A stretch of 64,000 nt of DNA from Mannheimia sp041807705 (GCF_041807705.1 NZ_JBGTYY010000002.1:62001-126000), one strand, 5' to 3'. Counted from the stretch's first letter, positions 25,348 through 35,491 are shown. The notes: generated by a model from the letters alone, not told the origin. Translations and numbers: made by a program.

Positions 25348-28300
25348 ATGACAGAAATTAATGAAGCATTTGCAGTACAAGTGGAATTGCAAAATAATCC
25401 TCAAATTGCACCGCTTGCAAGACAAAATGAAGTACAACGCGGTAAATTCCTCTCTTTAACCTTAATCAACTGGAACGGTTTTTTTGCTCGTACCTTTGAT
25501 TTAGATGATCTAGTTACCACCCTTTCTGGAGGTAACGGAGCAGGTAAATCCACCACAATGGCGGGTTTTGTTACGGCATTAATTCCAGATTTAACCTTAC
25601 TGAACTTCCGTAATACAACGGAAGCAGGTTCAACTGCTGGCTCTCGTGATAAAGGTTTATACGGTAAATTAAAAGTGGGTGTCTGTTATGCGGTGTTGGA
25701 ATCGTTAAACTCTCGTGGGCAACGTATTATTACTGGTGTGCGTTTACAGCAAGTTGTTGGGCGTGATAAGAAAGTGGATATCCGCTCGTTCTCACTGCAA
25801 AACATTCCACAAGAACAGAGCATTATCAGCCTTTTAACGGAACAAGTGGGTGATAAGGCTCGTGTGTTGCCATTAAATGATCTGAAAGATAAATTTGAAG
25901 GCACAGAAGTTCAATTTAAACAATATCATTCAATTACCGATTACCACAGCTTTATGTTTGACTTGGGGGTGATCCCAAAACGCCTTCGTTCGGCAGCAGA
26001 CAGAAGCAAATTCTATAAATTAATTGAAGCCTCACTTTACGGTGGTATTTCAAGCGTAATTACCAAATCATTACGTGATTATTTATTGCCAGAAAATACA
26101 GGTGTTCGCCAAGCGTTCCAAGATATGGAATCGGCATTGCGTGAAAACCGAATGACGTTAGAAGCGATCAAGGTTACTCAATCTGATCGTGATATGTTCA
26201 AACGCTTGATTACTGAATCGACCAACTATGTGTCGGCAGATTATATGCGTAATGCTAATGAGCGTCGTGGCAATGTGCAGGCAGCGTTAGAGCAGCGTAA
26301 AGAGTGGTATGCGGCGAAATCGAAAATTGTGGTTGAACAGCAACGTTTTGTTGAATTCAGCCGTGAAAGTGCCGACATTGCAGAGGCAGAGCAGTCGCTA
26401 GAAAGCGAATATAATAGTGCGAACGATCATCTAAATTTAGTGATGAATGCGTTGCGTCATCAAGAAAAAATTGAACGCTATCAAGATGAAGTGGAAGAGC
26501 TGAACATCAAACTTGAAGAGCAACAAGAAGCTTTAGAAGAAATTGCTGAAATGGCAGAAAATGCCCAAGCTCGTGCAGATGAAGCAGACGACCACGTTGA
26601 AGAATTGCGTTCACAAATGGCGGATTACCAGCAGGCGTTAGATGCACAGCAAACTCGAGCATTGCAATACCAACAAGCGGTAAATGCGTTAGAGAAGGCG
26701 AAACAGCTCACAGGTTTAGCGAATTTAGATCTCAATAATATTGAAGATTACCACGCTGAATTTGCTGCTCAAGCTGAAGATCTTACCGATAAAGTGTTTG
26801 AGCTTGAACAGCGTTTAAGCGTATCAGATATGGCGAAAACCCAGTTTGAAAAAGCCTTTGAGCTAGTTTGCAAAATTTCGGGCGAAATTGACCGCTTGCA
26901 AGCGTGGGAAGAGGCTCGCTTGTTGCTTTCAGCATTCCCAGAACAGAAAATGCAGGCTCAACAAGCGGTAAGTTTACGTCAGAAACTGAACGATTTAGAG
27001 CAACGTTTGCAACAACAGCAAAATGCCCAGCGTTTAGTGGCGGAATTTAATCAAAAATCGCAACAGCAGCTCAATTCAGCGGAAGAATTGGACGCCTATT
27101 TTGAAGAGCAGCAAGCTCGCTTAGAAGATTTGGAAGCCGAGCTTTCGGACTTTGTAGAACAACGTTCAACCCAACGCCAACAACGTGAACAGCTTAATCA
27201 ACAATATCAGCAGTTAGCGAAAAATGCCCCTGCTTGGCATACGGCACAATCAGCCCTTGTTCGTTTAGAAGAGCAATGTGGCGAGAAATTTGAGTCAAGC
27301 AAAGCGGTAATGCAGTTTATGCAAAATATGCTGAGCAAAGAGCGTGAAGCTACCCTTGCTCGTGATGAGCTTGCTCGTAAAGAGCAGTTGCTTGATGAGC
27401 AAATCAACCGCTTAAGCCAACCAGATGGATCGGAAGATGCTCGTTTAAATCAATTAGCCGAACGTTTTGGCGGTGTTTTATTATCAGAGCTTTATGATGA
27501 TGTGTCGATTGAAGATGCTCCTTATTTCTCGGCATTATATGGCGAAGCTCGCCACGCAATCGTGGTGCGTGATTTAGAAGCAGTTAAAGCACAGCTTGAA
27601 AAATTAGATGACTGCCCAACGGATCTCTATTTAATTGAGGGCGATCCTTCAGCTTTCGATGATGCAGTATTCAGTACTGAAGAGCTAGGCGATGGTGTGG
27701 TGGTGAAAGTATCTGACCGTCAATGGCGTTACTCGAAATTCCCTGAAGTGCCGTTGTTTGGTCGTGCTGCTCGTGAAAAACATTTAGAAACGCTTAAAGC
27801 AGAGCGTGATGAAACGGCAGAAAAACACGCAGAACGTGCTTTTGATGTGCAGAAATGCCAACGTTTACATCAACATTTAAGCCAATTTGTGGGTACGCAC
27901 TTAAACTTAGTATTCCAAGATAATCCCGAAGATCTGATGCAAGAAATTGCAGCAGAGCGTGCGGAGATTGAGCGTGAATTAGCACAATCAAGCGGTAATG
28001 AACAACAATTACGCCATCAATTAGAAAGCGTAAAAGCCCAGTTGCAAATGTTGAACAAAATTCTACCGCTTGCAAACTTGTTAGCAGACGAGACCTTAGC
28101 TGAAAGAGCAGAAGAGTGCCGTGAACAGCTAGAAGTGGCGGAAGAAGATGAAATGTTTATTCGCCAATTTGGTTCAACATTAACTCAATTAGAGCCGATC
28201 GCCGCAGCCTTGAAGAGCGATCCTGCATTATTTGAACAGCTTGAGGCGGATTACAGCCGTTCTGTTGCAGAACAAAAAATCTTACAGCAAAAAGTGTTTA

Positions 28301-29829
28301 GCTTGGCGGATGTAATGAACCGCCGTTTACACTTTAGCTATGAAGAAACTGTAGGTACGGAAGGTTCAGCACTCACTGAACAGTTACGCCAACGTTTAGA
28401 AAACGCACAGCGTGAGCGAGAGCAGGCTCGAGATCAACTTCGTCAAGCACAGGCTCAATTATCTCAATATAACCAAGTTCTAACAGGTTTACGCAGCTCT
28501 TACGATGCGAAAAACCAAATGTTACAAGAGTTAATTCGTGAAATTGATGATTTAGGTGTGCGTGGCGATGTAAACGCTGAAGAGCGTGCAAGATTCCGCC
28601 GTGATGAATTGCAACAACGCCTAAGCCAACAACGATCTCGCAAAGGTTATTTAGACAAGCAAATTGCCGTGATTGAAGCGGAAATGGATAACCTCAACCG
28701 CACCTTACGCAAAGCCGAGCGTGATTACCATACTCAACGTGAATTGGTGGTACAAGCAAAAGCAAGTTGGTGTATTGTTCAGCGTTTATCTCGCAATAGT
28801 GATGTAGAAAAACGTTTAAATCGCCGTGAGTTAGCCTATCAATCTGCGGAAGAGTTACGTTCAATTTCAGATAAAGCATTAGGTGCATTGCGGACGGCAG
28901 TGGCGGATAACGAATACTTGCGTGATAGTTTAAGAGCGTCGGAAGATAGCCGTAAACCAGAAAACAAAGTGGCATTCTTTATTGCAGTTTACCAACACTT
29001 GCGTGAACGTATTCGCCAAGACATCATCAAAACGGATGATCCGATTGATGCGATTGAACAGATGGAAATTGAGCTTTCACGCTTAACCAATGAATTAACC
29101 AGCCGTGAGAAAAAATTGGCGATTAGTGCGGAAAGTGTGGCAAACATCTTACGCAAAACAATCCAGCGTGAGCAGCAGCGTATTCTCCAACTCAACCAAG
29201 GCTTACAAAATATTGCCTTTGGTCAGGTAAAAGGGGTGCGTTTAGTGGTAAATATTCGTGATACTCACGCTATTTTACTCAATGCATTATCCAATAATCG
29301 TGAGGAACACAAAGACTTATTCGACAGTCAAAAACTCAGTTTCTCTGAAGCATTAGCAATGCTCTATAAACGTGTAAACCCACATATTGAAATGGGGCAA
29401 CGCACACCGCAAACTATCGGTGAAGAGTTATTGGATTACCGCAACTACTTAGATTTAGAGGTGGAAACCTTCCGTGGGGCAGACGGCTGGATGCGTGCAG
29501 AAAGTAGTGCATTATCAACAGGGGAAGCAATCGGTACAGGTATGTCCATTCTCTTGATGGTAGTACAAAGCTGGGAAGAAGAAGCTCGCCGTATGCGTGC
29601 GAAAGATATTCTGCCAGCTCGTTTACTATTCCTTGATGAAGCGGCTCGACTAGATGCAACTTCAATTAATACGTTATTTGAACTCTGCGAACGTTTAGAT
29701 ATGCAGTTATTAATTGCAGCTCCTGAAAACATCAGCCCAGAACGTGGTACAACCTATAAATTGGTGCGTAAGATTACCAATAACCAAGAGTATGTACATG
29801 TTGTTGGTTTGAAAGGGTTTGGCAAGTAA
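25348..29829 (+). CDS. mukB: chromosome condensin SMC-like ATPase MukB
   Basis: SMC-like motor of MukBEF. The 1493-aa protein has the N-terminal Walker A (LSGGNGAGKSTTMAGF near residue 52), two long coiled-coil arms rich in Gln, Glu and Leu (about 280-650 and 800-1150), a globular hinge near 670-790, and a C-terminal head with the ABC signature region (SALSTGEAIGTGMSILL) and Walker B (LLFLDEAARLD). Length equals that of E. coli MukB (1486) within a few residues, so the operon interruption did not damage it. Its upstream gene is the putative endonuclease, so its transcription may depend on read-through of the inserted pair. Confidence 0.98.
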   Translation: MTEINEAFAVQVELQNNPQIAPLARQNEVQRGKFLSLTLINWNGFFARTFDLDDLVTTLSGGNGAGKSTTMAGFVTALIPDLTLLNFRNTTEAGSTAGSRDKGLYGKLKVGVCYAVLESLNSRGQRIITGVRLQQVVGRDKKVDIRSFSLQNIPQEQSIISLLTEQVGDKARVLPLNDLKDKFEGTEVQFKQYHSITDYHSFMFDLGVIPKRLRSAADRSKFYKLIEASLYGGISSVITKSLRDYLLPENTGVRQAFQDMESALRENRMTLEAIKVTQSDRDMFKRLITESTNYVSADYMRNANERRGNVQAALEQRKEWYAAKSKIVVEQQRFVEFSRESADIAEAEQSLESEYNSANDHLNLVMNALRHQEKIERYQDEVEELNIKLEEQQEALEEIAEMAENAQARADEADDHVEELRSQMADYQQALDAQQTRALQYQQAVNALEKAKQLTGLANLDLNNIEDYHAEFAAQAEDLTDKVFELEQRLSVSDMAKTQFEKAFELVCKISGEIDRLQAWEEARLLLSAFPEQKMQAQQAVSLRQKLNDLEQRLQQQQNAQRLVAEFNQKSQQQLNSAEELDAYFEEQQARLEDLEAELSDFVEQRSTQRQQREQLNQQYQQLAKNAPAWHTAQSALVRLEEQCGEKFESSKAVMQFMQNMLSKEREATLARDELARKEQLLDEQINRLSQPDGSEDARLNQLAERFGGVLLSELYDDVSIEDAPYFSALYGEARHAIVVRDLEAVKAQLEKLDDCPTDLYLIEGDPSAFDDAVFSTEELGDGVVVKVSDRQWRYSKFPEVPLFGRAAREKHLETLKAERDETAEKHAERAFDVQKCQRLHQHLSQFVGTHLNLVFQDNPEDLMQEIAAERAEIERELAQSSGNEQQLRHQLESVKAQLQMLNKILPLANLLADETLAERAEECREQLEVAEEDEMFIRQFGSTLTQLEPIAAALKSDPALFEQLEADYSRSVAEQKILQQKVFSLADVMNRRLHFSYEETVGTEGSALTEQLRQRLENAQREREQARDQLRQAQAQLSQYNQVLTGLRSSYDAKNQMLQELIREIDDLGVRGDVNAEERARFRRDELQQRLSQQRSRKGYLDKQIAVIEAEMDNLNRTLRKAERDYHTQRELVVQAKASWCIVQRLSRNSDVEKRLNRRELAYQSAEELRSISDKALGALRTAVADNEYLRDSLRASEDSRKPENKVAFFIAVYQHLRERIRQDIIKTDDPIDAIEQMEIELSRLTNELTSREKKLAISAESVANILRKTIQREQQRILQLNQGLQNIAFGQVKGVRLVVNIRDTHAILLNALSNNREEHKDLFDSQKLSFSEALAMLYKRVNPHIEMGQRTPQTIGEELLDYRNYLDLEVETFRGADGWMRAESSALSTGEAIGTGMSILLMVVQSWEEEARRMRAKDILPARLLFLDEAARLDATSINTLFELCERLDMQLLIAAPENISPERGTTYKLVRKITNNQEYVHVVGLKGFGK

Positions 29830-29853
29830 TCGGAAAAAAATGCCATAATCAGT

Positions 29854-29890
29854 AAAAGATTGTTAGTAGAAATACTAGCAATCTTTTATT
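29854..29890 (+). terminator. mukB operon terminator
   Basis: AAAAGATTGTTAGTA pairs with TACTAGCAATCTTTT around GAAA (one mismatch), followed by ATT. It closes the mukF-to-mukB run. Confidence 0.85.
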
Positions 29891-30027
29891 TTTGGAAAAC
29901 TAAAAATAGCCTAGATATTTTTAACTTATTTTTAAATTTTTGAAAATTTATGCGATTTAACTTGATTATTTTAGAAAATTTGAAAATAAATTAATTTTGA
30001 ATTACACTAGAAACAGAGGTGAATAAA

Positions 30028-31245
30028 ATGAAATTAGTTTCTAGACCCGATTATTTAGCGTTTTTAAGACGGCATAAAGATAAAAACATCATCAAAGTGG
30101 TGAGCGGTGTTCGACGTGCAGGAAAATCTGTTCTCTTTCAGCTATTTAAAAATGAGTTAATAGCTCAAGGTGTGGCGGAAGATCATATTATTTCGGTTAA
30201 TTTTGAAGATCTGAGTTTTTATAATTTGAGAGATTTTCGCTTATTGAATCAATATATTACGGAAAGATTGAGAGATGAGCAGAAGCATTATATTTTTCTT
30301 GATGAGATTCAACACGTTGAAAAATTTGAACTGGTTGCAGATAGTTTATTTATCAAGCCTAATGTAGATCTCTACTTAACTGGCTCAAACGCTTATTTTA
30401 TGAGCAGTGAACTTGCTACAAATTTGACAGGTCGCTATGTTGAAATTGAAGTACTACCGCTTTCTTTCCAAGAATATCTGCAAGGCGTTGAAAGTAGCAA
30501 TGTAGAAAATGTAGGTAGGCTGTTTAACGAATATCTATTTAGTGCTTTCCCTTATTTGCTCCAAACAGAAAGTTATGTTGAACGGGTGGAGTATTTAAGA
30601 GGGATTTATCATTCTATTTTGCTCAATGATATTGTACCGAGAATTGGTAATCCTAATCCCTCAGTTATTGAGCGAATTGTGAGAACATTGCTCAGTAGCA
30701 TTGGTAGTTTGATTTCAACCAATAAAATCCGCAATACATTAGCGAGCCAGCAAGTTACTTTATCACACACCAGTTTGGAAAATTATTTACAAACATTAAC
30801 GGATAGCTTGCTATTTTATGCGGTGCCTCGCTTTGATGTAAAAGGTAGAGCCTTGCTTCAACGTTTGGAAAAGTATTATGTAGTTGATTTAGGGTTCCGG
30901 AATTTGTTATTGCCCGATCATCAAGAAGATTTTGGTCATTTAATTGAAAATCTCGTTTATCTTGAGTTACGCCGCCGCTATTCAAAAGTTTACGTTGGTA
31001 ACATTGATAAATTTGAAGTGGATTTTGTTGTAGTAACGGAGGTTGGAAATTATGAATATTACCAAGTCAGTGAAACAACACTTTCTTCAGAAACGTTAGA
31101 AAGGGAACTTCGCCCTTTACAAGCTATTAGCGATCAATATCCAAAATATCTTTTAACAATGGATACTATCCAGCCAAATGCTAACTACAATGGTATTCAA
31201 AAGAAAAATATATTAGATTGGTTACTTGAACAAAAAGCATTATAA
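30028..31245 (+). CDS. AAA ATPase with DUF4143 domain
   Basis: A 405-aa protein of the widespread AAA_14/DUF4143 family, whose cellular role is not established. Walker A is GVRRAGKSVLF near residue 28, Walker B is YIFLDEIQHV near 92, and a sensor-like YLTGSNAYFMSSEL follows. The C-terminal half (about 200-405) is the DUF4143 domain, with a nuclease-like EVDFVV segment near 333. The ATG at 30028 follows AGAGG at 9 nt; a GTG at 30019 overlaps that site and is less likely. It is a single gene after mukB with its own terminator. Such genes are patchily distributed. Confidence 0.85.
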   Translation: MKLVSRPDYLAFLRRHKDKNIIKVVSGVRRAGKSVLFQLFKNELIAQGVAEDHIISVNFEDLSFYNLRDFRLLNQYITERLRDEQKHYIFLDEIQHVEKFELVADSLFIKPNVDLYLTGSNAYFMSSELATNLTGRYVEIEVLPLSFQEYLQGVESSNVENVGRLFNEYLFSAFPYLLQTESYVERVEYLRGIYHSILLNDIVPRIGNPNPSVIERIVRTLLSSIGSLISTNKIRNTLASQQVTLSHTSLENYLQTLTDSLLFYAVPRFDVKGRALLQRLEKYYVVDLGFRNLLLPDHQEDFGHLIENLVYLELRRRYSKVYVGNIDKFEVDFVVVTEVGNYEYYQVSETTLSSETLERELRPLQAISDQYPKYLLTMDTIQPNANYNGIQKKNILDWLLEQKAL

Positions 31246-31251
31246 TTTTTG

Positions 31252-31285
31252 ACCCAAAAGCTATTTCGGCTTTTGGGTTTTCCTT
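31252..31285 (+). terminator. terminator after AAA ATPase
   Basis: ACCCAAAAG pairs with CTTTTGGGT, followed by TTTCC and further T runs. Confidence 0.85.
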
Positions 31286-31310
31286 TTTCCTTTTTCTCGG
31301 ATTTATAATT

Positions 31311-32489
31311 ATGAAACTTGCCCGAAAAGCTCAGCGGAGATTGTCTTTCCTAAGAGTATTTACCCTCGCGTTTGCAGCCTTTATTGTGATTACAACAGAA
31401 TTTATTCCTATCGCCTTACTTTCGGATATCGCCCAAAGTTTTCAAATGGAAACCTCAAGCACGGGGATTATGATCACCGTCTATGCGTGGGTGGTGTTTG
31501 GATTATCACTGCCGTTAATGTTACTGACAGCCAAGATGGAGCGAAAGCGGTTGTTAATTATACTGTTTATCGTTTTTACCCTTAGCCATATTTTATCGGT
31601 GGTGGCTTGGAATTTCTGGGTATTATTGATTTCTCGTACCATTATTGCGGTCTCCCACGCTATTTTCTGGTCGATTACGGCTTCATTGGTTATTCGGGTT
31701 GCTCCAAAAGATAAGAAAAGACAAGCTTTGGCTATGTTAGCTCTAGGCAGTTCACTTGCAATGATTTTAGGATTACCGCTTGGACGAATGATCGGGCAAG
31801 CCTTAGGTTGGCGAGCTACTTTTAGTGTGATTGGGATTATTGCTTTTATTGTCCTTTTAATGCTCTGGCGGTTGTTGCCTTATTTACCAAGTAAAAACGC
31901 AGGCTCAATTAAAAGTTTACCCATTTTATTTAAACGCCCGTTGCTAGTTGGAATTTTCTTACTGGTAATGTTGATTGTTTCGGGTCATTTTACCGCTTAC
32001 AGCTATGTTGAACCCTTTATGGTTCAAATCAGTGCTATTAGCCCGAAAACAACCACATTGATTTTATTAGTATTTGGTTTAGCAGGTATTACAGCTAGTT
32101 TCTTATTTGGCAAATTATATGGCAAAGCACCAAATAAATTTATTTTAGCTGGCATTGGCATTATTATGCTAAGCCAGTTCTGCTTATTACTGCTAAGTGG
32201 CTCTACTATTGCGATGTTTGCACTCGCATTTATATGGGGGATAGGCATTACAGGTATGAGCATTGCCCTACAAATGAAAGTGCTTGAGCTTGCCCCTGAT
32301 GCTACTGATGTCGCCGCAGCGATATTTTCGGGAACCTATAATTTAGGTATTGGAACAGGGGCGTTACTGGGCGGAATTACCATCAATCAGCTAGGGTTAG
32401 CTAACATAGGGTTTATTGGTGGAGGCTTAGCTTTTATTGCGATTTTATGGTTTATTTTTATTACTTTGAAATATAGAAAAGTAAGTTGA
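31311..32489 (+). CDS. sotB: sugar efflux transporter, SotB type (MFS)
   Basis: Major facilitator with 12 predicted membrane segments, exporting sugars or related compounds from the cytoplasm. At 392 aa it matches SotB/YdeA (396). Typical parts are the first helix with VITTEFIPIALL, the motif-A-like MERKRLLIILF after helix 2, RTIIAVSHAIFWSITASL and the second-half repeat. The substrate is inferred from family resemblance only. A hairpin (AAAAAGC/GCTTTTT) inside the repeat at 32496-32604 probably terminates it. Confidence 0.8.
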   Translation: MKLARKAQRRLSFLRVFTLAFAAFIVITTEFIPIALLSDIAQSFQMETSSTGIMITVYAWVVFGLSLPLMLLTAKMERKRLLIILFIVFTLSHILSVVAWNFWVLLISRTIIAVSHAIFWSITASLVIRVAPKDKKRQALAMLALGSSLAMILGLPLGRMIGQALGWRATFSVIGIIAFIVLLMLWRLLPYLPSKNAGSIKSLPILFKRPLLVGIFLLVMLIVSGHFTAYSYVEPFMVQISAISPKTTTLILLVFGLAGITASFLFGKLYGKAPNKFILAGIGIIMLSQFCLLLLSGSTIAMFALAFIWGIGITGMSIALQMKVLELAPDATDVAAAIFSGTYNLGIGTGALLGGITINQLGLANIGFIGGGLAFIAILWFIFITLKYRKVS

Positions 32490-32495
32490 TAGAAG

Positions 32496-32604
32496 ACAAG
32501 CGGTTACAAAAAGCATCGCTTTTTGAACGTTGGTAAAGCCTGCGGTAGCGAAGCTGTGAGCAATCCTTACAAAGGATTGTGAATAAATTTTCTGAAAAAT
32601 TTGC
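32496..32604 (+). repeat. 109-bp intergenic repeat, copy A
   Basis: Ungapped alignment with the reverse complement of 34694-34802 gives 90 of 109 identical bases. The repeat starts with an uptake-signal core (ACAAGCGGT), contains AAAAAGCATCGCTTTTT (a short terminator-like hairpin in this copy), GGTAGCGAAGCT and AAGGATTGTGAATAAATTTT, and ends in TTTGC. It lies between sotB and the yejM end. Confidence 0.85.
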
Positions 32605-32637
32605 AAAAATTAAAGAAAATATGACCGCTTGCTTGTA

Positions 32638-34374
32638 TTATTTCGCAATAAACTGATTGCTTTGTTGGATCATTTGCAAGAATAATGCAAGTGGTGGGCG
32701 AGTACCTTGCTCTATTTCCCCGTTAGCATTGAAATGTTTGAAATTCCCTTTGTGATCAATATGATACTGCTCGCCATTTGGCATTACTGCAACGTTCCAT
32801 TTATGGTTAGAGCTAGATACCCAAAGGCGTTGGCTCTGGGTGCTTAAATCGATGCCTTGTGCATAATCGCTAAGCGGATTTTGCACTTTAAAGAAGCCGT
32901 TTAATAGTGTTGGCATAATATCTAAATGGCTTGAAAGGAAATTATACTCTTTGCTTTCGCCTTGCCAATAAAAGAGCATTGGTACTTGAATGCGTTGCTT
33001 AGCAAACGGATTTTCATTGGTTGCTTCATTGTTAGTAATATCAGAAGTGATCATAACTAACGTATTACCTAATAACGCATTTTGTGTTAAGTGCTGCCAA
33101 ATTTCAGCAAATTGCGTATCTAACAGTTTTTGTTGAGCGGAATTAGAGCTTGCTGATGGCAAACTTAAATCTAAATAGCTAAAGAATGGATTACCTAGCG
33201 AACGGCTACTAATCCAACTCTTCCATTGTGAAATTGCACTAACATTGCTGTGAGCTGTCGGTAATAAAATACCGGAGAAAATGGCCTGATGATAAATTGG
33301 ATCAGCAAATCCATTATGAGAGAAAAGCCCTAACTGGTAATTCGATTGTCTGAAAATTTGAATTAATGGCGAAACGGTTTTGTCTGCCAATACAGAATCT
33401 AAATATTTTCCGCTTAAACTATAAAATAAGCCTAACGCACCTGCCGAATTGCTATCGCCACTGCTATAGTGGTTCATAAAACGGTACGAGTGCTGACTGA
33501 TTTCAGAGAGACGAGGCATATTTTCAGCATTAATCATCTCTTTAGATAAGCCCGAGAGATTAATTAATAAAATATTAGTATTCGATTGCGTTGTTGCAAC
33601 CAAAGAAGCCTTAGGGTAATTTAAGAAAAAGGTGTCTAAACGCCCACTTTCTTCAATCTCTTGATCGAATTCCGCTCTATCAATAAAACCGTGTTTTTCT
33701 AAAAAGTTACGAGCTGTCATCGGGTGTGATAACGGATAATTCGCTTTTTGGGCGGTAATAGGGCGATAGGCATTCATATCTGCCCACGCATAAATTAAGT
33801 GAGTAGCGGTAAAGCTCACTAAGAAAAATAACGCAACATATTTCCCCCATTTTTGGCGACTAAAGCTACGTAGCTTTTGCCAACACCAACGAGAGTAAAT
33901 CATTTCTGCCAATAAAATAAGTGGCATTGGCACAAATAGCAGCTGCCATTTTCGAGTAAGTTCACCTTCTTCAGGATTGACTAATAAATCCCATACAAGC
34001 GGTGATAAATGCAAAGAAAATTGCTTAAAGACCTCCGTATCCACTAATAAAACAGTTTGCCCGATGGTGGCAAGAATCACCGAAAGCCCTCGATAGGTTC
34101 GATCATTTTTAATGATAAAACTAAGTGGAAATAAAATTAACAGAAAAGCCGCAAACACGACAAAACTGAAATGCCCAAATAAGCTGACAAAAAAGTAAAG
34201 TTTACCAACAAGGGTATTCGGCCAGTCTGCATTGAAGGCATAACGGGAAGAAATGAGCAACGCCAGCACAATGTTAAATAGTGCAAACCAATGCCCCCAC
34301 GTTATTTTTTGTGAGGTGGCTTCCCGATATTGGCGGGAATTGGTTGGCAATAATGCGTGTAGGCGTTTAAACAT
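32638..34374 (-). CDS. yejM: inner-membrane phosphatase-like protein YejM/PbgA/LapC
   Basis: Inner-membrane regulator of lipopolysaccharide synthesis; in E. coli it senses periplasmic LPS and protects LpxC from FtsH/LapB. Five N-terminal membrane segments (about residues 25-200, DUF3413 region) are followed by a periplasmic sulfatase/phosphatase-like domain (230-578) with the TNILLINLSGLSKEMIN start and MITSDITNNEATNENPFAKQRIQVPMLFYWQG. The 578-aa length matches E. coli YejM (586). It is translated just after yejL (5 bp), the conserved order. Inverted 109-bp repeats flank the pair. ftsH lies elsewhere in this window. Confidence 0.92.
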   Translation of the reverse strand: MFKRLHALLPTNSRQYREATSQKITWGHWFALFNIVLALLISSRYAFNADWPNTLVGKLYFFVSLFGHFSFVVFAAFLLILFPLSFIIKNDRTYRGLSVILATIGQTVLLVDTEVFKQFSLHLSPLVWDLLVNPEEGELTRKWQLLFVPMPLILLAEMIYSRWCWQKLRSFSRQKWGKYVALFFLVSFTATHLIYAWADMNAYRPITAQKANYPLSHPMTARNFLEKHGFIDRAEFDQEIEESGRLDTFFLNYPKASLVATTQSNTNILLINLSGLSKEMINAENMPRLSEISQHSYRFMNHYSSGDSNSAGALGLFYSLSGKYLDSVLADKTVSPLIQIFRQSNYQLGLFSHNGFADPIYHQAIFSGILLPTAHSNVSAISQWKSWISSRSLGNPFFSYLDLSLPSASSNSAQQKLLDTQFAEIWQHLTQNALLGNTLVMITSDITNNEATNENPFAKQRIQVPMLFYWQGESKEYNFLSSHLDIMPTLLNGFFKVQNPLSDYAQGIDLSTQSQRLWVSSSNHKWNVAVMPNGEQYHIDHKGNFKHFNANGEIEQGTRPPLALFLQMIQQSNQFIAK

Positions 34375-34379
34375 AATAG

Positions 34380-34601
34380 TTATTTAGCTTTTAATGATTG
34401 TTTGAGTGCGCTTGCAAATGCTTCTGCGAGGGCTTCACGTTGCGTAGGGTTTTGAATATTTTCGCTTAAAATATTCGTTACCATATTACCTAACGCCATT
34501 AAAGATAAATCAACAGGAGCTTTATGCTGTTCAATGGTTGTAATGAGATCGGCTAATAATGCATCAAATTGTTTTGTATGATATTTAGATTTTGTTGCCA
34601 T
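34380..34601 (-). CDS. yejL: YejL family protein (DUF1414)
   Basis: A small 73-aa cytoplasmic protein of unknown function, conserved immediately upstream of yejM. It begins MATKSKYHTKQFDALLADLITTIE and contains LMALGNMVTNIL, both typical. I start at 34601; the longer reading from 34667 adds 22 hydrophobic residues not seen in the family. Confidence 0.9.
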   Translation of the reverse strand: MATKSKYHTKQFDALLADLITTIEQHKAPVDLSLMALGNMVTNILSENIQNPTQREALAEAFASALKQSLKAK

Positions 34602-34693
34602 AACAAATGGATAAAATAATAAAAATAATATGTGAATAGTAGCATAAAAATGAGTGGAAAGTAGCATTCGGTTTTATTGTTTGGCTGATTTTT

Positions 34694-34802
34694 GCAAAGT
34701 TTTGGCAAAATTTATTCACAATCCTTTTTAAGGGGGGATCATAGCTTCGCTACCGTTGGCAAAGCTAATGTTCAAAAATCGATGCTTTTTGTAACCGCTT
34801 GT
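34694..34802 (-). repeat. 109-bp intergenic repeat, copy B (inverted)
   Basis: Reverse complement of the same 109-bp unit as 32496-32604 (90/109 identical, no gaps). It sits upstream of yejL, so the two copies face each other around the yejM-yejL pair. In this copy the internal hairpin is spoiled by a C-to-A change. Confidence 0.85.
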
Positions 34803-34883
34803 TCAAAAAAATTTAAATTTTTCAAGGTGTTTATTCACTTTTTTGATGATTTTTCTTCTTCCCTTTTTTATAAAAAAAGATAA

Positions 34884-34901
34884 AATGAACGACCGTTCAT
34901 T
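34884..34901. promoter_or_regulatory. TetR-type operator
   Basis: AATGAACGACCGTTCATT is a perfect 18-bp palindrome of the ATGAACG/CGTTCAT type bound by AcrR-like TetR regulators. It overlaps a TAAAAT that could be the -10 box and ends 17 bp before the regulator's start codon, so autoregulation and control of the efflux genes are likely. Confidence 0.85.
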
Positions 34902-34918
34902 ATAGGCTAGGAGATGAT

Positions 34919-35491
34919 ATGTCTAGGCGGATTGAGCCAAAAGAAGAAATGATAAAACGTATTCTCTCAGCAACAGAAGTACTTATTGTGAGAGAAGGAT
35001 TGCAAAACCTTTCAATGCGTAATATAGCAAAAGAGGTAGGAATTGCTTCAGGTACGTTATATCTCTATTTCAAAACAAAAGATGAATTACTGCACTGTTT
35101 GGCAGCCAATTTAATAAAGTGCTATCAGGGGTATATGCATATTGAGTTTGAACCAGAGGTTGAACTCTTTCAACAATATAAACAACTTGTGAATAAAAAA
35201 TGGGCTTTTTTAGCGGAGCGTCTTGCATTAGTAAAACAATTCCAAGCTGTAATGGGGATTGATGAGTTAATTCGAGAAACAGTCGCTGATGAAAATTCTT
35301 TTTGGAACAGGCTTGTTTTTGAAGGTAAAAAGCAAAAAATCATTGTGGATTTACCAAATGAAATACTTTATTCGGTGAGTCTTGGCACTTTAATCGAGAT
35401 CAAGTATTTGCAAAACTTGAATCAGAACTTCGAGCTAGGTGAATATTTAGACGAAATTATTTTACGCACTTGGAAAGCAATCACTTTTTAA
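34919..35491 (+). CDS. TetR/AcrR-family regulator of efflux genes
   Basis: A 190-aa repressor-type protein. The N-terminal HTH (LSMRNIAKEVGIASGTLYLYFKTKDELL, residues 37-64) is the TetR signature. The C-terminal part is the all-helical ligand/dimer domain. It is the first gene of a cluster with an RND adaptor 30 bp downstream, and a palindromic operator lies before it. A GGAG ribosome site precedes the ATG. By position it is the local repressor; the inducer is unknown. Confidence 0.9.
   Translation: MSRRIEPKEEMIKRILSATEVLIVREGLQNLSMRNIAKEVGIASGTLYLYFKTKDELLHCLAANLIKCYQGYMHIEFEPEVELFQQYKQLVNKKWAFLAERLALVKQFQAVMGIDELIRETVADENSFWNRLVFEGKKQKIIVDLPNEILYSVSLGTLIEIKYLQNLNQNFELGEYLDEIILRTWKAITF

Noticed and set aside
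27794..28975. Several antisense ORFs across mukB
   Set aside because: They lack ribosome sites and family resemblance and follow the coding periodicity of mukB; they are shadows.
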